Assembly: GCA_009617715.1 (NCBI GenBank)
Contig: VTFK01000115.1
Location: 310,001 to 374,000 of the forward strand
Length of the DNA: 64,000 nucleotides
Source of the DNA: Plectrocnemia conspersa
Taxonomy: Eukaryota > Arthropoda > Insecta > Trichoptera > Polycentropodidae
Direction: 5' to 3'
Shown one piece after another: positions 47,603 through 58,208 of the stretch. The notes below the pieces were generated by a model. That model searched no databases and was not told the origin of the DNA. It worked only from the letters and a program-made list of their open reading frames with translations. Each line of letters opens with the position of its first letter. The stretch's first letter is position 1. The position numbers were made by a program, and so were the translations under genes.

Positions 47603-48520
47603 TACAAATGGGCCCTGTAAACTGGATGAGTAATTTGCACAAATTTGAAACGTGTCAGGATGGTCACGATTCTCAGCAGCAAGGGAGCGATTGAAAAATA
47701 AATTATTAATTGAATTAAATATTTTTTATTTAATATATGAATTCAACATTATTTTTTTTTATAAAAATGGAATTGATTTAAGGATTTTATGAAAAGATCT
47801 TTGTATATATTTTAGCTATTTACAATTATAATACAAATTGACTAGCTGTATTATATTAAATATTTTTTACTACAACGTATTTTTTTTGTTTAAATATGTT
47901 ATCTGCTTTTCTTATATAATCTATTGGTTGTGTACATATAAAAATTGTGAGATTGTGTTTATTGGAATAATAACTTTTTTTATTATTACTTAAGGAAAAA
48001 ATCTTTAGAAAAATACTTTATTTATGTACATTTAATACGTAAAATATTCGCACATTGCTTATACGATGTAGTCGAATTATACACATGAATTATGTAAATA
48101 TTTTTTGACTTAAATGCGAATAATTGAAACTGGAGGCAAAAAATTGTCATAAGCGTTTCGAAATTTTAGACTTTGACGCGGACATAATTCTGGAAAAATA
48201 CAATCGAAATATCACAATCGTTGTTTTTTTATAGTAAAAAATAAAATGCGCTATTGCATATAAAAGTATTAAATTGTTATCAAAATATATAAGCAAAAAC
48301 GATAGATTGGGCAAACAAAAAATATAGTGTATTTAATTGAAAAATCACATTAAAGACTGTGTGCTATTATATTATATTATGCAATACAATAATTAAAAAG
48401 TTGTATTTAATTTACCCATTATGGATTATTTACTATAGTTTGATTATTTTAGTTCTACATTATACAAACACATCGCGTCAATAAATTATGCACGGATATT
48501 TTTAATTAATTCTATAAATA
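47603..48520. other. AT-rich stretch, no gene
   Basis: Nothing recognised. Confidence 0.45.
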
Positions 48521-48790
48521 TCGACGTCCGACATATGTATTATACTAAGTTTTGTTATATACTTCGAAAGCAATGTTCGCTTTGGACAGATAAGATCAAT
48601 GGCTAATAAAACCGAGATCTATGGTTTGAATCCATTCGTGGTCGTAAAATCAAAAAGCATTTTTTTCTCCGTGTCATCAAATTGGTCCTTAAGAGGAAAT
48701 AAACTTTAATAGACCATATTTTCACCTAATCGCCGTCTATCGAGAGGTATGGGTTTCCTATCTTATTACCTATGTATGCATATATATTCA
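48521..48790. promoter_or_regulatory. Mixed-composition noncoding island
   Basis: A non-repeat block with CG dinucleotides and a CACCTAATCGCCGTCTATCG stretch near 48723. No frame. Candidate regulatory DNA. Confidence 0.25.
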
Positions 48791-49090
48791 TAATATAAAC
48801 GTTTTATATCCCACTAATGTGTTTTTTCAATCAGTGCTCCATATTAAATAAATTGATTTATATTCCAAAATATTTTCATATACTAAGCGTAAGTCTTTCA
48901 ATTAAATTATTTTTTAATATATACTTAAATTTTTTGTGAATTATTGATTCCATATATAACAAAAAAAAACAATTATTTGCAAGGATACCTTAGTATGTAT
49001 ATGCAGCTAAAATAAATATATTATTAAAAGTGCATATAAAGATAGTTATTAGCTGTAAATTAAAATTGTAAAGTTATTAAAACTTTTCTT
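48791..49090. other. AT-rich spacer
   Basis: Nothing recognised. Confidence 0.4.
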
Positions 49091-49520
49091 TATTTATGTG
49101 ATATTAAACGTTTATTGTTAGAACCGTGAGAAGATCTCAGTGTGGTCTTCAGTGCGAGGTGAAATTTATCCACAAATATCCATAGATTAAACGGTTAATT
49201 GATGCCCCCCACAATGAGGTTAATACACCATAAACATATAAAACTTTACAAGAACGTTTTATATTGCGCGCACACATACGAGTGTGATGTTTTTTATTAT
49301 TATTTTTCTGCCGTTGGAAGTAACATCTTTCGTGTTTTACACGATGGAACACGATTTTATTGCTGTGTAATATCACTTGGAATGTTTTCGTGTTGCAACC
49401 TAATTGTTTGTGAACTGATTTTTGAATCAAAAGTCGCTTTTAGAGTCGAGTCGGTTGTAAAAGCTCGGCTAGATCCGTATTAGTCTTTTCGCCGCGAGTT
49501 TTTACGATTTGTCGTATAGT
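49091..49520. promoter_or_regulatory. Mixed-composition island
   Basis: Open on both strands for 93-94 codons (49149-49430 minus, 49199-49483 plus). Neither peptide shows a known domain, and the overlap suggests absence of stops by composition rather than coding. Candidate regulatory DNA. Confidence 0.25.
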
Positions 49521-49980
49521 TGCCTTTTATTCGGTAGATAACATATGGTGGTGTTATTTTGAAATACTATTAAAATATAGTGGAACATTATGGGTTTGAA
49601 TAACAGTAAAAATATCGAACTAGACTAACACATTTGATTGATAAAAATAAATATAAATAAAAAGTATATCGATGTCATAATGTATTTAGTATTATTATTA
49701 TTTGTTTTTTTTTTTTCTGTTTAATTAGTAGTGCTTGGGACAGGTCGTCTGTATCTGCTTTTACCAAAGCTGCATATACGAAAGGTACTGGTAGATGGAG
49801 ATAAACGATTTCATGGTTTGTCAATGCGAAAAAACAGCGCAGTGCTAATAGAAAAGAGCTTGACACTATCATAATTCATAATTAAATGATAGCATATTTT
49901 TACATTTAAGATCATTCATTTAATTACGAGAATATAACTATTGGACGTACAATAGTATATTCTAAATAAAAACGAGTATT
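49521..49980. other. AT-rich spacer
   Basis: A mixed patch at 49725-49860 is unrecognised. Nothing else. Confidence 0.4.
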
Positions 49981-49984
49981 TTGC

Positions 49985-50600
49985 TCGTGTTGGAGTACCG
50001 CAGGGATCCAATCTGGGTCTTCTGTTTTTTAACTATTCATCAATGATATACATGCCCCAATTAAGGGCTTGAATGGGTCAGAGTATTTTCACACATTATA
50101 TTCGCTCTCTGATAAAAATATCTGGACTCTATTATAAAAAACATTTAAAGAATATTTTAATTACATATTAAAAAAAAATAAAAAAATAGGTATATTATTT
50201 GGGAAGAGAAATATGTTAAGTAAAAATACATAAAAAATAATATTGCCCGTATTAATTATTGTGCAACAATTTTATATATGCTTAATAAATAAGATTAAAC
50301 GATGTTGCAAAAATTACAAAATAGACCAATGAGAGAAGTTTTAAATAAAAATAGATTTATTTATTAGAAAAGTATGATTGATAGATTGGAATGGTTAGAT
50401 ATTCAAGAAATATGGAAGATAAACGTTTTAGTATTTTTATATAAGTAAAAATGCCCATAGGTTTAATACTATTTAAATATAGTAAAGTAAAACAAAAAGA
50501 GTACGACCAGGGGAATATTTTTTCCAGATAACTTAGAATATAAATTTTTATAAGTCTAAGCATTTGGAAACTTGCACTGCATTAGACAAATTTTTAGCTG
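49985..50600 (+). mobile_element. LINE fragment with RT motif B joined to the 3' coding end
   Basis: The plus strand opens with VGVPQGSNLGLLFF (49990-50030, motif B region), followed by an NDI-like step. About 250 bp later it shows LQKLQNR, then SMIDRLEWLDIQE and INVLVFLYK (50366-50440), and finally GAGTACGACCAGGGGAATA (50497). The YADD catalytic step is lost between them, so it is internally deleted and full of stops. Same family as 31.4 and 46.9 kb. Confidence 0.75.
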
Positions 50601-51230
50601 ATATATAAAAAAAATGATATGTAAAGGTATTTTACTTGTACAAAATCAACAGTTAGGGAAGTCCTGATAATATGGGTTCTGTCTATATTTTAATTAATTT
50701 TTTACTATTTTTATGTAATAATTACATTTCCATATATGAATTAAAATTTCTGCATTTAATGCAGAAATCAGATACAAAAGCAACAATTAAATATTTTGAT
50801 GACAATTAGAGATTTGAGCTACTGAGTATGATCTAAAATATTTATAAGTATGTTGTAAAATTAAAACATATTTTTGTACCAACATAAAAAGTATATAAAA
50901 GTACAGAGAACACAAAAAGTATTGCTATTATTAGTACAAAAATAATAATAAAGGAACTCTGTATATATCAGTCATGTAAGTTAATGACTAACACATAAAA
51001 TACAGATTTGAATTATACATGAAACCTAATGTTTTTCATCTGGTAGATCAAAATAAGTTATTATTTTTATTAATTAAATTAGATTTTCTTAATCTTACAG
51101 AGAAATAGTGATTGTTAATTAAAATAAAACTAGGTCATGCTTATATGATTTTAAAAGATTTCGAGTTCTATATGACACATTTACCCACTCTGATTTAAGA
51201 TGAAAATTAAAAAAAAAAATAAAGTTAAAA
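50601..51230. other. AT-rich stretch, no gene
   Basis: Nothing recognised. Confidence 0.45.
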
Positions 51231-51560
51231 ATACTCATTCCTAGCGTTCTCCCATCGAATTCCCCTCGCATTCTCATGTCAAATGAATTATGGTAGTGTT
51301 TTGCGGCGCACGCGCACCCTAATTCGATTATGGCGCTCTTATTAATGGCCGGAGCGAGCCACGAGCCCGCGGCGGCCTCTAATACCCTGGCTAATTGATC
51401 AATTTTAAAATAATGCTTGTTTAATTGTTCTTTCTCGAGATTGAGTCATTACACGCCCCGAGTCAGGTTTTCGGCTTTACAGGTGTCCCGCTAATGGCCG
51501 CGCACTATTATCTCACCGCACGACTCATATATCTTGCTTTGTCAGGATGAATATTCATAC
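51231..51560. promoter_or_regulatory. Compact GC-rich noncoding island
   Basis: 51240-51510 is strongly GC-rich for this window, with CTTATTAATGGCCGGAGC at 51338-51355 and GCTAATTGATCAATTTTA near 51390. No repeats, no frame. One of the better conserved-element candidates by appearance. Confidence 0.38.
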
Positions 51561-51955
51561 CTCGAAATATATACATATATATGAATACAGACACACATGC
51601 GAAACTTTCTGAAGTTGTGATAAAAAAAATATCACGTACACATACGATTCACGTTGATATGAACAGATCAATTTGATAATCGTCATTGTGAAAAATATGT
51701 TCACTGTGAATAACAGACATATTTTATTTGATTTTATAGTTTGAAATATCATATTGTATTGTTAACATGATGTAATAATTTAAATGTTTTTAAAATAATT
51801 TTAATTAGAGGTGTTAATTAGTATAAATTAATTATGAATTTAAAATGTAATAAAAATGTAAATAACGTATTAAAATTAGATAATATCCATTAAAAAATTC
51901 TTCCAAATACTGATTTAATAATAAAGTCAACGTAGATAAAAAAATATTTTTTGTA
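51561..51955. other. AT-rich spacer
   Basis: Nothing recognised. Confidence 0.45.
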
Positions 51956-51964
51956 TCGGAGCTG

Positions 51965-52510
51965 GTCCCTTTCTCACATATTCTATGTAGCTAAGTTCCG
52001 AAGCAACCGTGTCCAGTAAGTACCTGTGTGATGTGGTAATTCAACTAACCGTGTTTTCTTTGCCTCCAAGTTTCTAGATCCACGATCGCGTTCACAGTCT
52101 TTGGGTGGAGGCGTCCCACCGCTCGCGCCATTTTGTTATAGTCAGCTTTCTGGCTTCTTCCTTGCTCAGCCCTCTATGTATTTTGTGTCTCTCCAAAGTC
52201 AGCAGGTCTATGGACGGTATTCCTCCGAAACCGTGCGGTATGCCGAGATGACTCTCAACGCATTTCGTCGTTGAAATCGAGCTAGCATGAGCCTCTACCT
52301 TTCCATCCGTATGAAGTTTGGCTCCACGGGACGCTGCGCTGCGAATTCACACCCATGCATTGGTACTCCAGCACCCTGTCGGAGAAGTAGCTGAGTCATA
52401 CGAGTGAGGTATGCTGAGGTGCTGATTTTTGCAACTGCGTCAAGAGTCGAACTTCACCGTGCCGTGCTGAATGCGTTTCATGCGACTGCATTTTAGTTTG
52501 TTTTGATGCT
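51965..52510 (-). pseudogene. R1-type ORF2 remnant: RT motif A scrap and post-RT region
   Basis: From 52510 downwards the minus strand first reads NAFSTARWSSTLDAVAKIS and YLTRMTQLLLRQ (RT palm motif A of the NAFNSARW type and the following helix; frame +1 gives YFSDRVLEYQC). The sequence then jumps to RNALRVISAYRTVSEE, IPSIDLLTLERHKIHRGLSK and LTITKWRERWDAS, then NYHITQVLTGHGCFG. The last four are the well-conserved region downstream of the RT in R1/R2-like ORF2 proteins. The RT catalytic YxDD segment is absent. Several frameshifts and stops. Confidence 0.85.
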
Positions 52511-52516
52511 CCCTTG

Positions 52517-52900
52517 TCACGCGTTGCCTATGATTCCGATGATTTTTTTGTAGTGTCGATGGTCGGAAGCCGAACTTATGACGCTCTCCTCGAGGTCGGC
52601 AAGACTTTGAGTAAAGATGTCTATCGGGAAGTTAGGTGAGAAGTAGCAGTTGTATATTCTGATTCCGCCTAGCTCAACCCACGTCCATCCCTCATTGCTG
52701 TCAGTCTCTGAGTTCATCCGGCTCGGCTGGCCCGCAGGCACGAAGATCGCCGCCCTTGAGCCAGCGTCCAAGTACCATCGGTGGGACAAGTTCTGGTAGT
52801 GCTCGGATACTATGACGACATCAGCTCTTTTCTCCAAAACTATTTGATGCAGCAGGTTCTGTTCAAATTTATTAGCAAGAAACGTCGTTTGCAAGTTCAT
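52517..52900 (-). pseudogene. R1-type ORF2 endonuclease domain (5' half)
   Basis: A 127-codon open stretch begins MNLQTTFLANKFEQNLLHQI and continues with KRADVVIVSEHYQNL, GWTWVELGGIRIYNCYFSPN and IIGIIGNA. This is the APE-type endonuclease of R1-clade elements; the EHYQ step contains the catalytic E. The IIGGDFNA motif is degraded to IIGIIGNA, and the C-terminal half of the domain (SDH motif) is deleted. It follows the end of ORF1 directly, as in intact elements. Confidence 0.85.
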
Positions 52901-52904
52901 CCTG

Positions 52905-53870
52905 AAGCGCGCTGTAGCAGCTACTTCTACTAATGTGCGCGGAAGCAGCAGCGTTTTTGCTATTCTTGTTGTAGCACAGGACGCACTGCGACGCGTTCTT
53001 GCAGTTAGTTGCGATGTGACCGGACTTCTTGTAGTGTAAACGCTACGAAGAATATTTGCTTAGGTTTTTCGTCAGAGATTGCGGCGGTGTACTGCGGCGA
53101 CGGGGTTTGTTCACCCTGCTGTCAGTTGCTCTTTCGATTTTGCTCTTTAGTTTTCTCTGCTTCGCTTTTTGGGCTTTGTCTGCTCACCTTGTAGTGACTT
53201 TCTTCCACTCTTTCTTCTTCCAAGACGAGGGAAGTGTGCTAGCCGTAAGCGGTGAATTTTCTTTTTCCGGTTTGGATTCTTCGGTAGGCTAGCATTAATT
53301 CTGATACAGCCTTTTTGATCGGTTTGTGCACGTTTGTACGTTTTGTGATGTAAGCATTGAGCTCCATCAATTTTTCTTCGAGCAATTCCAAATTAGGATT
53401 TTTTTGGAGTTGTGGCTCCTGTGTTAACGATTTTGAACCCCTTCCCGTATAGGACTAAGATGGCGTCACTCGGATGCGCGAGCTTGGTTGCGCAGAGGGA
53501 TTCTGTCATCGAGATTCGCGATTTTTTAATACCAACTTCTAAGGACGCAAAGTTGGTACCGTGTGGTGCGCGCGCCGGTGAGCGGTGCCGGATAAGCCGG
53601 AGCCCTCCCGGAAAGCAAGTATCGTGTGTAGCGGGCACCATGTCACCGGTGCGCATGCGCCGATGCGCGGTGCGAGCTGTCACTTTTTGGGTTATTGTTA
53701 AATGTACTTACCTCGGTCTCCCTCGCTGTCTTCGCAGGATGAGCGATCTCTGTTAGTAGGCTGGCACTGGATTAGCACTTTCGGCATCAGCTCCTCACGA
53801 GATCGACTTGTCTCCGACCCTTGGGCGACGGAACACTACGGAGCGTCCGAAGACGATCCGCACCGCTTGG
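52905..53870 (-). pseudogene. R1-type ORF1 (gag-like) remnant with zinc knuckle
   Basis: Near the 3' end the minus strand reads HYKKSGHIATNCKNASQC, VLC (53030-52960), a decayed CCHC zinc knuckle of the KSGHIAxxC type found in R1 ORF1 proteins. Upstream, NLELLEEKLMELNAYITKRT and NVHKPIKKAVSEL (about 53390-53310) match the coiled region of such gags. A 96-codon open piece at 53683-53393 and a Ser/Arg-rich stretch near 53770-53710 (NRDRSSCEDSEGDRG) complete it. Frames change several times, so it is a pseudogene. Confidence 0.7.
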
Positions 53871-53880
53871 GGAAACACCT

Positions 53881-54300
53881 TAAATATATCTACACCACAA
53901 AACATATTTTTTCTAGAAATTATTGAAAAAATCGTATTAAATAAATATAAATATAAAATATATGTTGAAATTGAATTTGTGCTATGAAATGTAAAATTAT
54001 ATGATGAAATTGAATTTGTGCTATAAAAAGAACGGTCAATGCCAGTATTACTAGTATTGATATTAATATTATTATTATTTTAATCAATTGACCAAAAAAA
54101 TAATCTAAGTATCTACCGTTCGCATGGTTCACCATATTTATTGATTATCAAAATCAAAGCATATTCGAATACCATTGTAACTATTGTTTCGATGAATTAA
54201 ATATTTTAATTAAAACACGTTCATTGATTAAAAAAAATATTTTCGAAAATACGGGCGCCAAATCTTTTTTTTTAAAGTATTTTTTAACAGTATATTTTGT
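53881..54300. other. AT-rich spacer with a small tandem duplication
   Basis: TGAAATTGAATTTGTGCTAT occurs at 53966-53985 and 54005-54024, giving a 39-bp tandem repeat. Otherwise A/T-rich. Confidence 0.5.
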
Positions 54301-54545
54301 TTTCGGTGGAACGGTCAATTGGCCGTTTCACCGAAAGGTAAAAAATTATTCTATAAAGGGGGCATAGATTTAAATACGGGAACATACACTACACTTTCTC
54401 GAAGATTAAATTTTCATCGACACTCACATTTGAAGTTCAATTTAAAAGTTCTTGTACCACACAGAGGAGGTCGATCCTACATTAGAGCATTGAAGATCGC
54501 AGAAACCGCCGCTTCTCTCTTCACTAGTATAGCTTGACGTCAAAA
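54301..54545 (+). repeat. Open block ending in the third KIAExAASLF segment
   Basis: A 72-codon plus frame (54319-54537) ends with IRALKIAETAASLFTSIA. At the DNA level 54494-54532 is the inverted GAAGAGAGAAGCGGCGGTTT...GATCTTC segment shared with 18.76 and 40.06 kb. The upstream part (GKKLFYKGGIDLNTGTY) is unrecognised. It is the most open of the three copies and may be the end of a small coding exon or of a mobile-element ORF. Confidence 0.4.
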
Positions 54546-54960
54546 ACTTCAAAAATATTTGGAGCCTACAAACGCACAAACATCTCAATTAAATAGAAAC
54601 AAACTTTGACTAAAATTAAAATTAAAACAACAGGAAAAACTATATTTATTCAAGTTGAGCGATATTGTATATTTAAAATATTTTAAAATTAATGTTTTTA
54701 GGCAACACAAAATGTGACTCATCCTTTAAACATATTTATGATAATATGTGTCCGCATATGGGTATTGAATTTTATATTGTAGTTTATATGCGATTATACA
54801 GTTAATGTTCATGTCGGTCGACGTTAGTAAAGCACATCATCGAAGAGGTCGATAAATTTTCATCTAAATTGATCAATATCCACGCGAGACACAATTTAAA
54901 ATTAATTTTTATACGTGTTTATATATGGAAAAATATTTTATTAGTCGTAAACAACGCTTA
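54546..54960. other. AT-rich spacer
   Basis: Nothing recognised. Confidence 0.4.
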
Positions 54961-55640
54961 TTATTTGATATCTCGAATATGCGAATAATCGATTCGATCG
55001 GACGATAGCGCACGGATTCCACGCGAGAAAAGCTTTTTATTTCGATCGGTCCGCGTTGTTAATTCCACAAGCTTATGATGTAGATTTCGATGATAAAAGA
55101 TCCGGCCGATGAAAAACAGTTTGAGGGCACTAAAACAGATTTTTCTCTATGTAAAGTGACCGCGCACAGCACGACAGACGAAACTGGTTCTCGTCTATAA
55201 CGCAGTCAGAGCGCAGTCCGAGCGCTCGGTGTGTGCGGAAACGGTAGGAGACGTCGCTCGGAATGGGACGTCGATCGGCCGTACGTTATTTGGAGTATTC
55301 ATTAACATAGGCCTTAATAATGCGACAGTTTGTTTTGCAGTCGATCTCCAACTGGGTTTAATATGTGTAAAATATGCTTTTGCTTCGTTTCACGTCGTCC
55401 GAAGCGATAATAATAACTTTGTTCGCTTGGAAAATGTCACCGGCCTTTATCTATCCGTTCGGCGTGCCGTGGGTAGGACGATGTGAGCTGTAATTTAACA
55501 CAGAACAACGACGCCTTCGACGAGCTGATTGAAGCGTACGAGTCTCGAACGGCCGGTAGTCGTGTTGAACGATTTACTTTAACTGCTTTATTCACCGTGC
55601 TCGGTAAATTCAATAATTGAATTGTACAATGGAGTAGTCA
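54961..55640 (+). promoter_or_regulatory. GC-rich island, possible promoter/first exon or regulatory element
   Basis: The most GC- and CpG-rich non-transposon DNA here is at 55150-55290. It contains CTATAACGCAGTCAGAG (TATA-like then Inr-like words, from 55194) and the repeated AGCGCAGTCCGAGCGCTCGG. A good acceptor-like site (pyrimidine tract, TTTTGCAG) ends at 55340, and there are weaker donor-like GTAGGA words near 55244 and 55471. An 85-codon frame (55229-55486) has no known domain. No downstream gene can be identified, so promoter is only one reading. Confidence 0.28.
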
Positions 55641-55945
55641 CTGGTAAAAGCTCGTACGTTTATTTATAATACATAAAAGGTTCAAACGATAATAAAATAT
55701 TATATTAAATCTTATATATATATTACTTATGATAAAATAAGCTGTTTATATTGATTGAATATTATTTAAATTTACTTACAAAACATATCTTCTGCGTATT
55801 TTTTTTTCAACATTAATTATTGCGAGTTATGTATTTCTTATATATTTAACATCTATCTTTAGTAAAAAATGTTCCGTGGATTATTTGGGTAAAAATATGT
55901 TAAAGAAAAAAATTCGTGTATGCAATACCTGTTTGTTTTCACTTC
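55641..55945. other. AT-rich spacer
   Basis: Nothing recognised. Confidence 0.4.
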
Positions 55946-56149
55946 GCCAGCCATCCCTATCATAAAAAAGGGGCCGGTTGGTTTTCTTCTTACATACCAG
56001 AATTAAAGATAACTACTGTTATCTTTCATTCGGTACCGTTAGACTTGCCTGAGATAAAGCAAATGTATGCCACACGTCACGCATAGCGAACATGTTAAAT
56101 TCAAATTTAAAAATTTGCGCCAAAATATTTCGCATATATGTGGTGGGCC

Positions 56150-56228
56150 TTATGGGGATTAAATAGGATATTATTGTTCTACTTTGATATCCTATCCTGA
56201 TAAAACTACTTGGATTAATCCCCTATAA
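56150..56228. repeat. Two-step hairpin
   Basis: TTATGGGGATTAA (56150-56162) pairs with TTAATCCCCTATAA (56215-56228). Inside it, TAGGATAT (56164-56171) pairs with ATATCCTA (56187-56194), leaving a 20-base bulge on one side. A smaller hairpin, AAAGATAAC/GTTATCTTT, lies upstream at about 56006-56027. Possible structured RNA or foldback scrap. Confidence 0.45.
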
Positions 56229-57155
56229 CGAGCAACATTTTATTTTTAGCTTCTGCTTTCAAGCAGTATACGCATTGTCGTTTTTGTAGTTGTAAACCAT
56301 AAATATATTGCTTTAAATATTTTTGTTTTCAACGATTTCAATATTTTTTGTACTACCGGTATTACAAAATAGAATAACGTAAATTTTTGCCCTAATACCG
56401 GTATTACCGTTATTGCAATTTCCAATCATGCGTTTTAGGTTTGGACATATGAGGTAATTTTGGAATTAGATTTATTTTAAATATTTAAAAATTGTGTCAA
56501 GTGTTTAATTTTAATAATTATTATTGCTTGTCAAATTACAATTTTTAATAAAATATGATCAATATCTCAAATAAACGTTTTTGCTAGAGCTACAATAAAT
56601 CTGTTCAAATAGTAAAAAACATTTTTTTGCTGTATAATATGGATAACGTTAAGTCGACAATTGGTTTTAATGAGTAGTTATTATGTATGTGCATGATACT
56701 CACTATATAATTATGTGAGATGTATTGAATTTCTACAAAACTCGTATCCGGTATCAATATAAATTTTAAATAAAATTATAAATGTTAGTATGTTTGTTTA
56801 GAATATTAGGTCAAACTTAAAATAACATAAAACCTCGAAAAGTCGATGCCAAAGTACATCATTAAAACCTTTTACAAGCACTCTGAAGTTAATATCTTGA
56901 AACAAACACTTGTTAAGTAGCTTTCTGATATTTCCAGCGTCTCATATTGACTTTTAGTATGAGATACAAATATAATATTATAATTTGCTACAATTTGAAT
57001 ACAAAACCATTTGTGTATGTTTTTTTATATTTATTATGCGAGCGTGTCACCTACCAGAAGAGGGTAAGTCATTTGAAATTCTCGACGAGTTTTCATATAA
57101 AAATAAATACTAAGCGTCTTCCTCCTTCCGATCCAGCCGTATATATTCAAGTCAA
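56229..57155. other. AT-rich stretch with ACCGGTATTA repeats
   Basis: ACCGGTATTA occurs twice as a direct repeat (about 56355 and 56396), the second within the palindrome AATACCGGTATT. No gene. The 71-codon frame at 56947-57162 is not convincing. Confidence 0.35.
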
Positions 57156-57480
57156 ACATTGATTTTATTGAATGTTTTCATCGGTTACTTTTTGGTATTC
57201 AAAAGTCGTCCACAAGGACCACCAAGTCGGACACATTCGGCCACAATTAGATATTCTCCCAGGGCCGCGAGGAGGCATTCACCGATGGCGAGTGGGCTCA
57301 ACGCTCGTGATGTAAAATTAGTATATCATGTTGTAATTATGTCTACATTTGCTGGTACGTGTCATCCATCGACATCCCAACATGTGAATGATTGATGAAA
57401 TGCCCGTAATCGATTTAGAACACATTCAGGGCCGGACTGAACACCTAGAGCGTTCGTTAGTAAACGCTCATAGGTGCATA
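57156..57480. other. GC-richer block, unrecognised; hAT-like end at right
   Basis: 57195-57310 is mixed to GC-rich with a 78-codon frame (57159-57395) of no known family. At 57428 CAGGGCCGGACTGAA resembles a hAT-type terminal repeat, but I found no partner end or 8-bp duplication. Confidence 0.25.
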
Positions 57481-57840
57481 AAACAATTATTGTTTTAGAA
57501 AAACATCCCTTACAAAACCATATATTTAAAATTAATTCACTCTAAACAAAAAAGTGTTTTTCTTACGTTTTGTTAAAATATTTTAATCTGTCAAATATAA
57601 AATAAATTAGTTATAAAATAAGCGTTCAAGTTATGAACTAACGTATTATACAGAATGCGAATATCTAATAAATTGTCATTATTGTTAAGTCTGGGAATTC
57701 CACCAATCAGTGAGATTTGAAGGATAGGTTACTTCCACAGCAGCTCTAGGACTTTTTGTAAACACACCGAATACACATTTGTGTGAACACTCTAAAACAC
57801 TTTTATATTATATAATACATATTATTTAATAAATAAAAAG
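57481..57840. other. AT-rich spacer
   Basis: Nothing recognised. Confidence 0.4.
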
Positions 57841-57844
57841 AAAG

Positions 57845-58020
57845 AAGAACAATGGACCCAAATTGGATCACTGCGGTACTCCAGAAAAAATATATATTAG
57901 ATTAAGTTAAGAGATCAATAGAAAAGAAGCAAAATATTCCATACATACAAAAAGTCGAAACAATATTATATTTATTAAAAAAATTCGCTATGCAATAAAA
58001 CTTGTTTTCGTCAAAGTGAA
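57845..58020 (-). mobile_element. LINE RT scrap
   Basis: The minus strand reads SGVPQ*SNLGPLF near 57890-57855, the motif B region of the same LINE type as at 1.4, 9.6 and 50 kb, with a stop inside it. Upstream sequence to 58020 is compatible with the segment before motif B but too decayed to assign. Confidence 0.55.
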
Positions 58021-58132
58021 TGCGTCTTGGCCACCCTTGGTATAACAAGGTAAATATCAGGAAAAACATATATTATTAGTGAATTTGAGGAAATATCTGA
58101 TTTCGCACCTGTTTTGATTTATAGAAAACGAG

Positions 58133-58208
58133 ATGGCGTGCAAGGTCAGATAAGCTGGCGGTTGTGTCCCGGATAGGAGGAGGTCGTGAGTTCGATTCCC
58201 ACCATGTG
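58133..58208 (+). mobile_element. tRNA-derived SINE head
   Basis: Internal RNA polymerase III promoter boxes are visible: an A-box-like TAAGCTGGCGG at 58151 and a B-box GAGTTCGATTCCC at 58188-58200, 37 bp apart. The sequence TCCCGG...GGTCGTGAGTTCGATTCC is tRNA-like, but there is no complete cloverleaf with a paired acceptor stem. Hence I call it a SINE head rather than a tRNA gene. The 3' body and tail cannot be delimited. Confidence 0.55.

Larger units (their letters stand above)
51960..53880 (-). mobile_element. R1-clade non-LTR retrotransposon, internally deleted remnant
   Basis: This GC-rich block, read on the minus strand, keeps pieces of both ORFs of an R1-type element in the correct order: ORF1 (53870-52905), the ORF2 endonuclease (52900-52517), a scrap of the RT palm, and the region after the RT (about 52330-51965). 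Two stretches of ORF2 are missing (most of the endonuclease C-half up to RT motif A, and the RT from motif B through the thumb). The 3' end stops in the C-terminal domain at about 51960 with no RNase H or poly(A). Its composition is sharply different from the flanking A/T DNA. R1-clade elements are typical of arthropods. Confidence 0.85.

Noticed and set aside
53009..53292. Plus-strand frames of 61-78 codons in the GC-rich block
   Set aside because: They are antisense shadows of the R1-type ORF1 remnant on the minus strand.
57428..57445. hAT transposon end (CAGGGCCGG)
   Set aside because: No matching inverted end and no 8-bp target duplication were found, so I note it only inside the block description.
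58141..58208. Functional tRNA gene
   Set aside because: Pol III boxes are present, but acceptor and anticodon stems do not pair convincingly and there is no clean terminator, so SINE head is the better reading.
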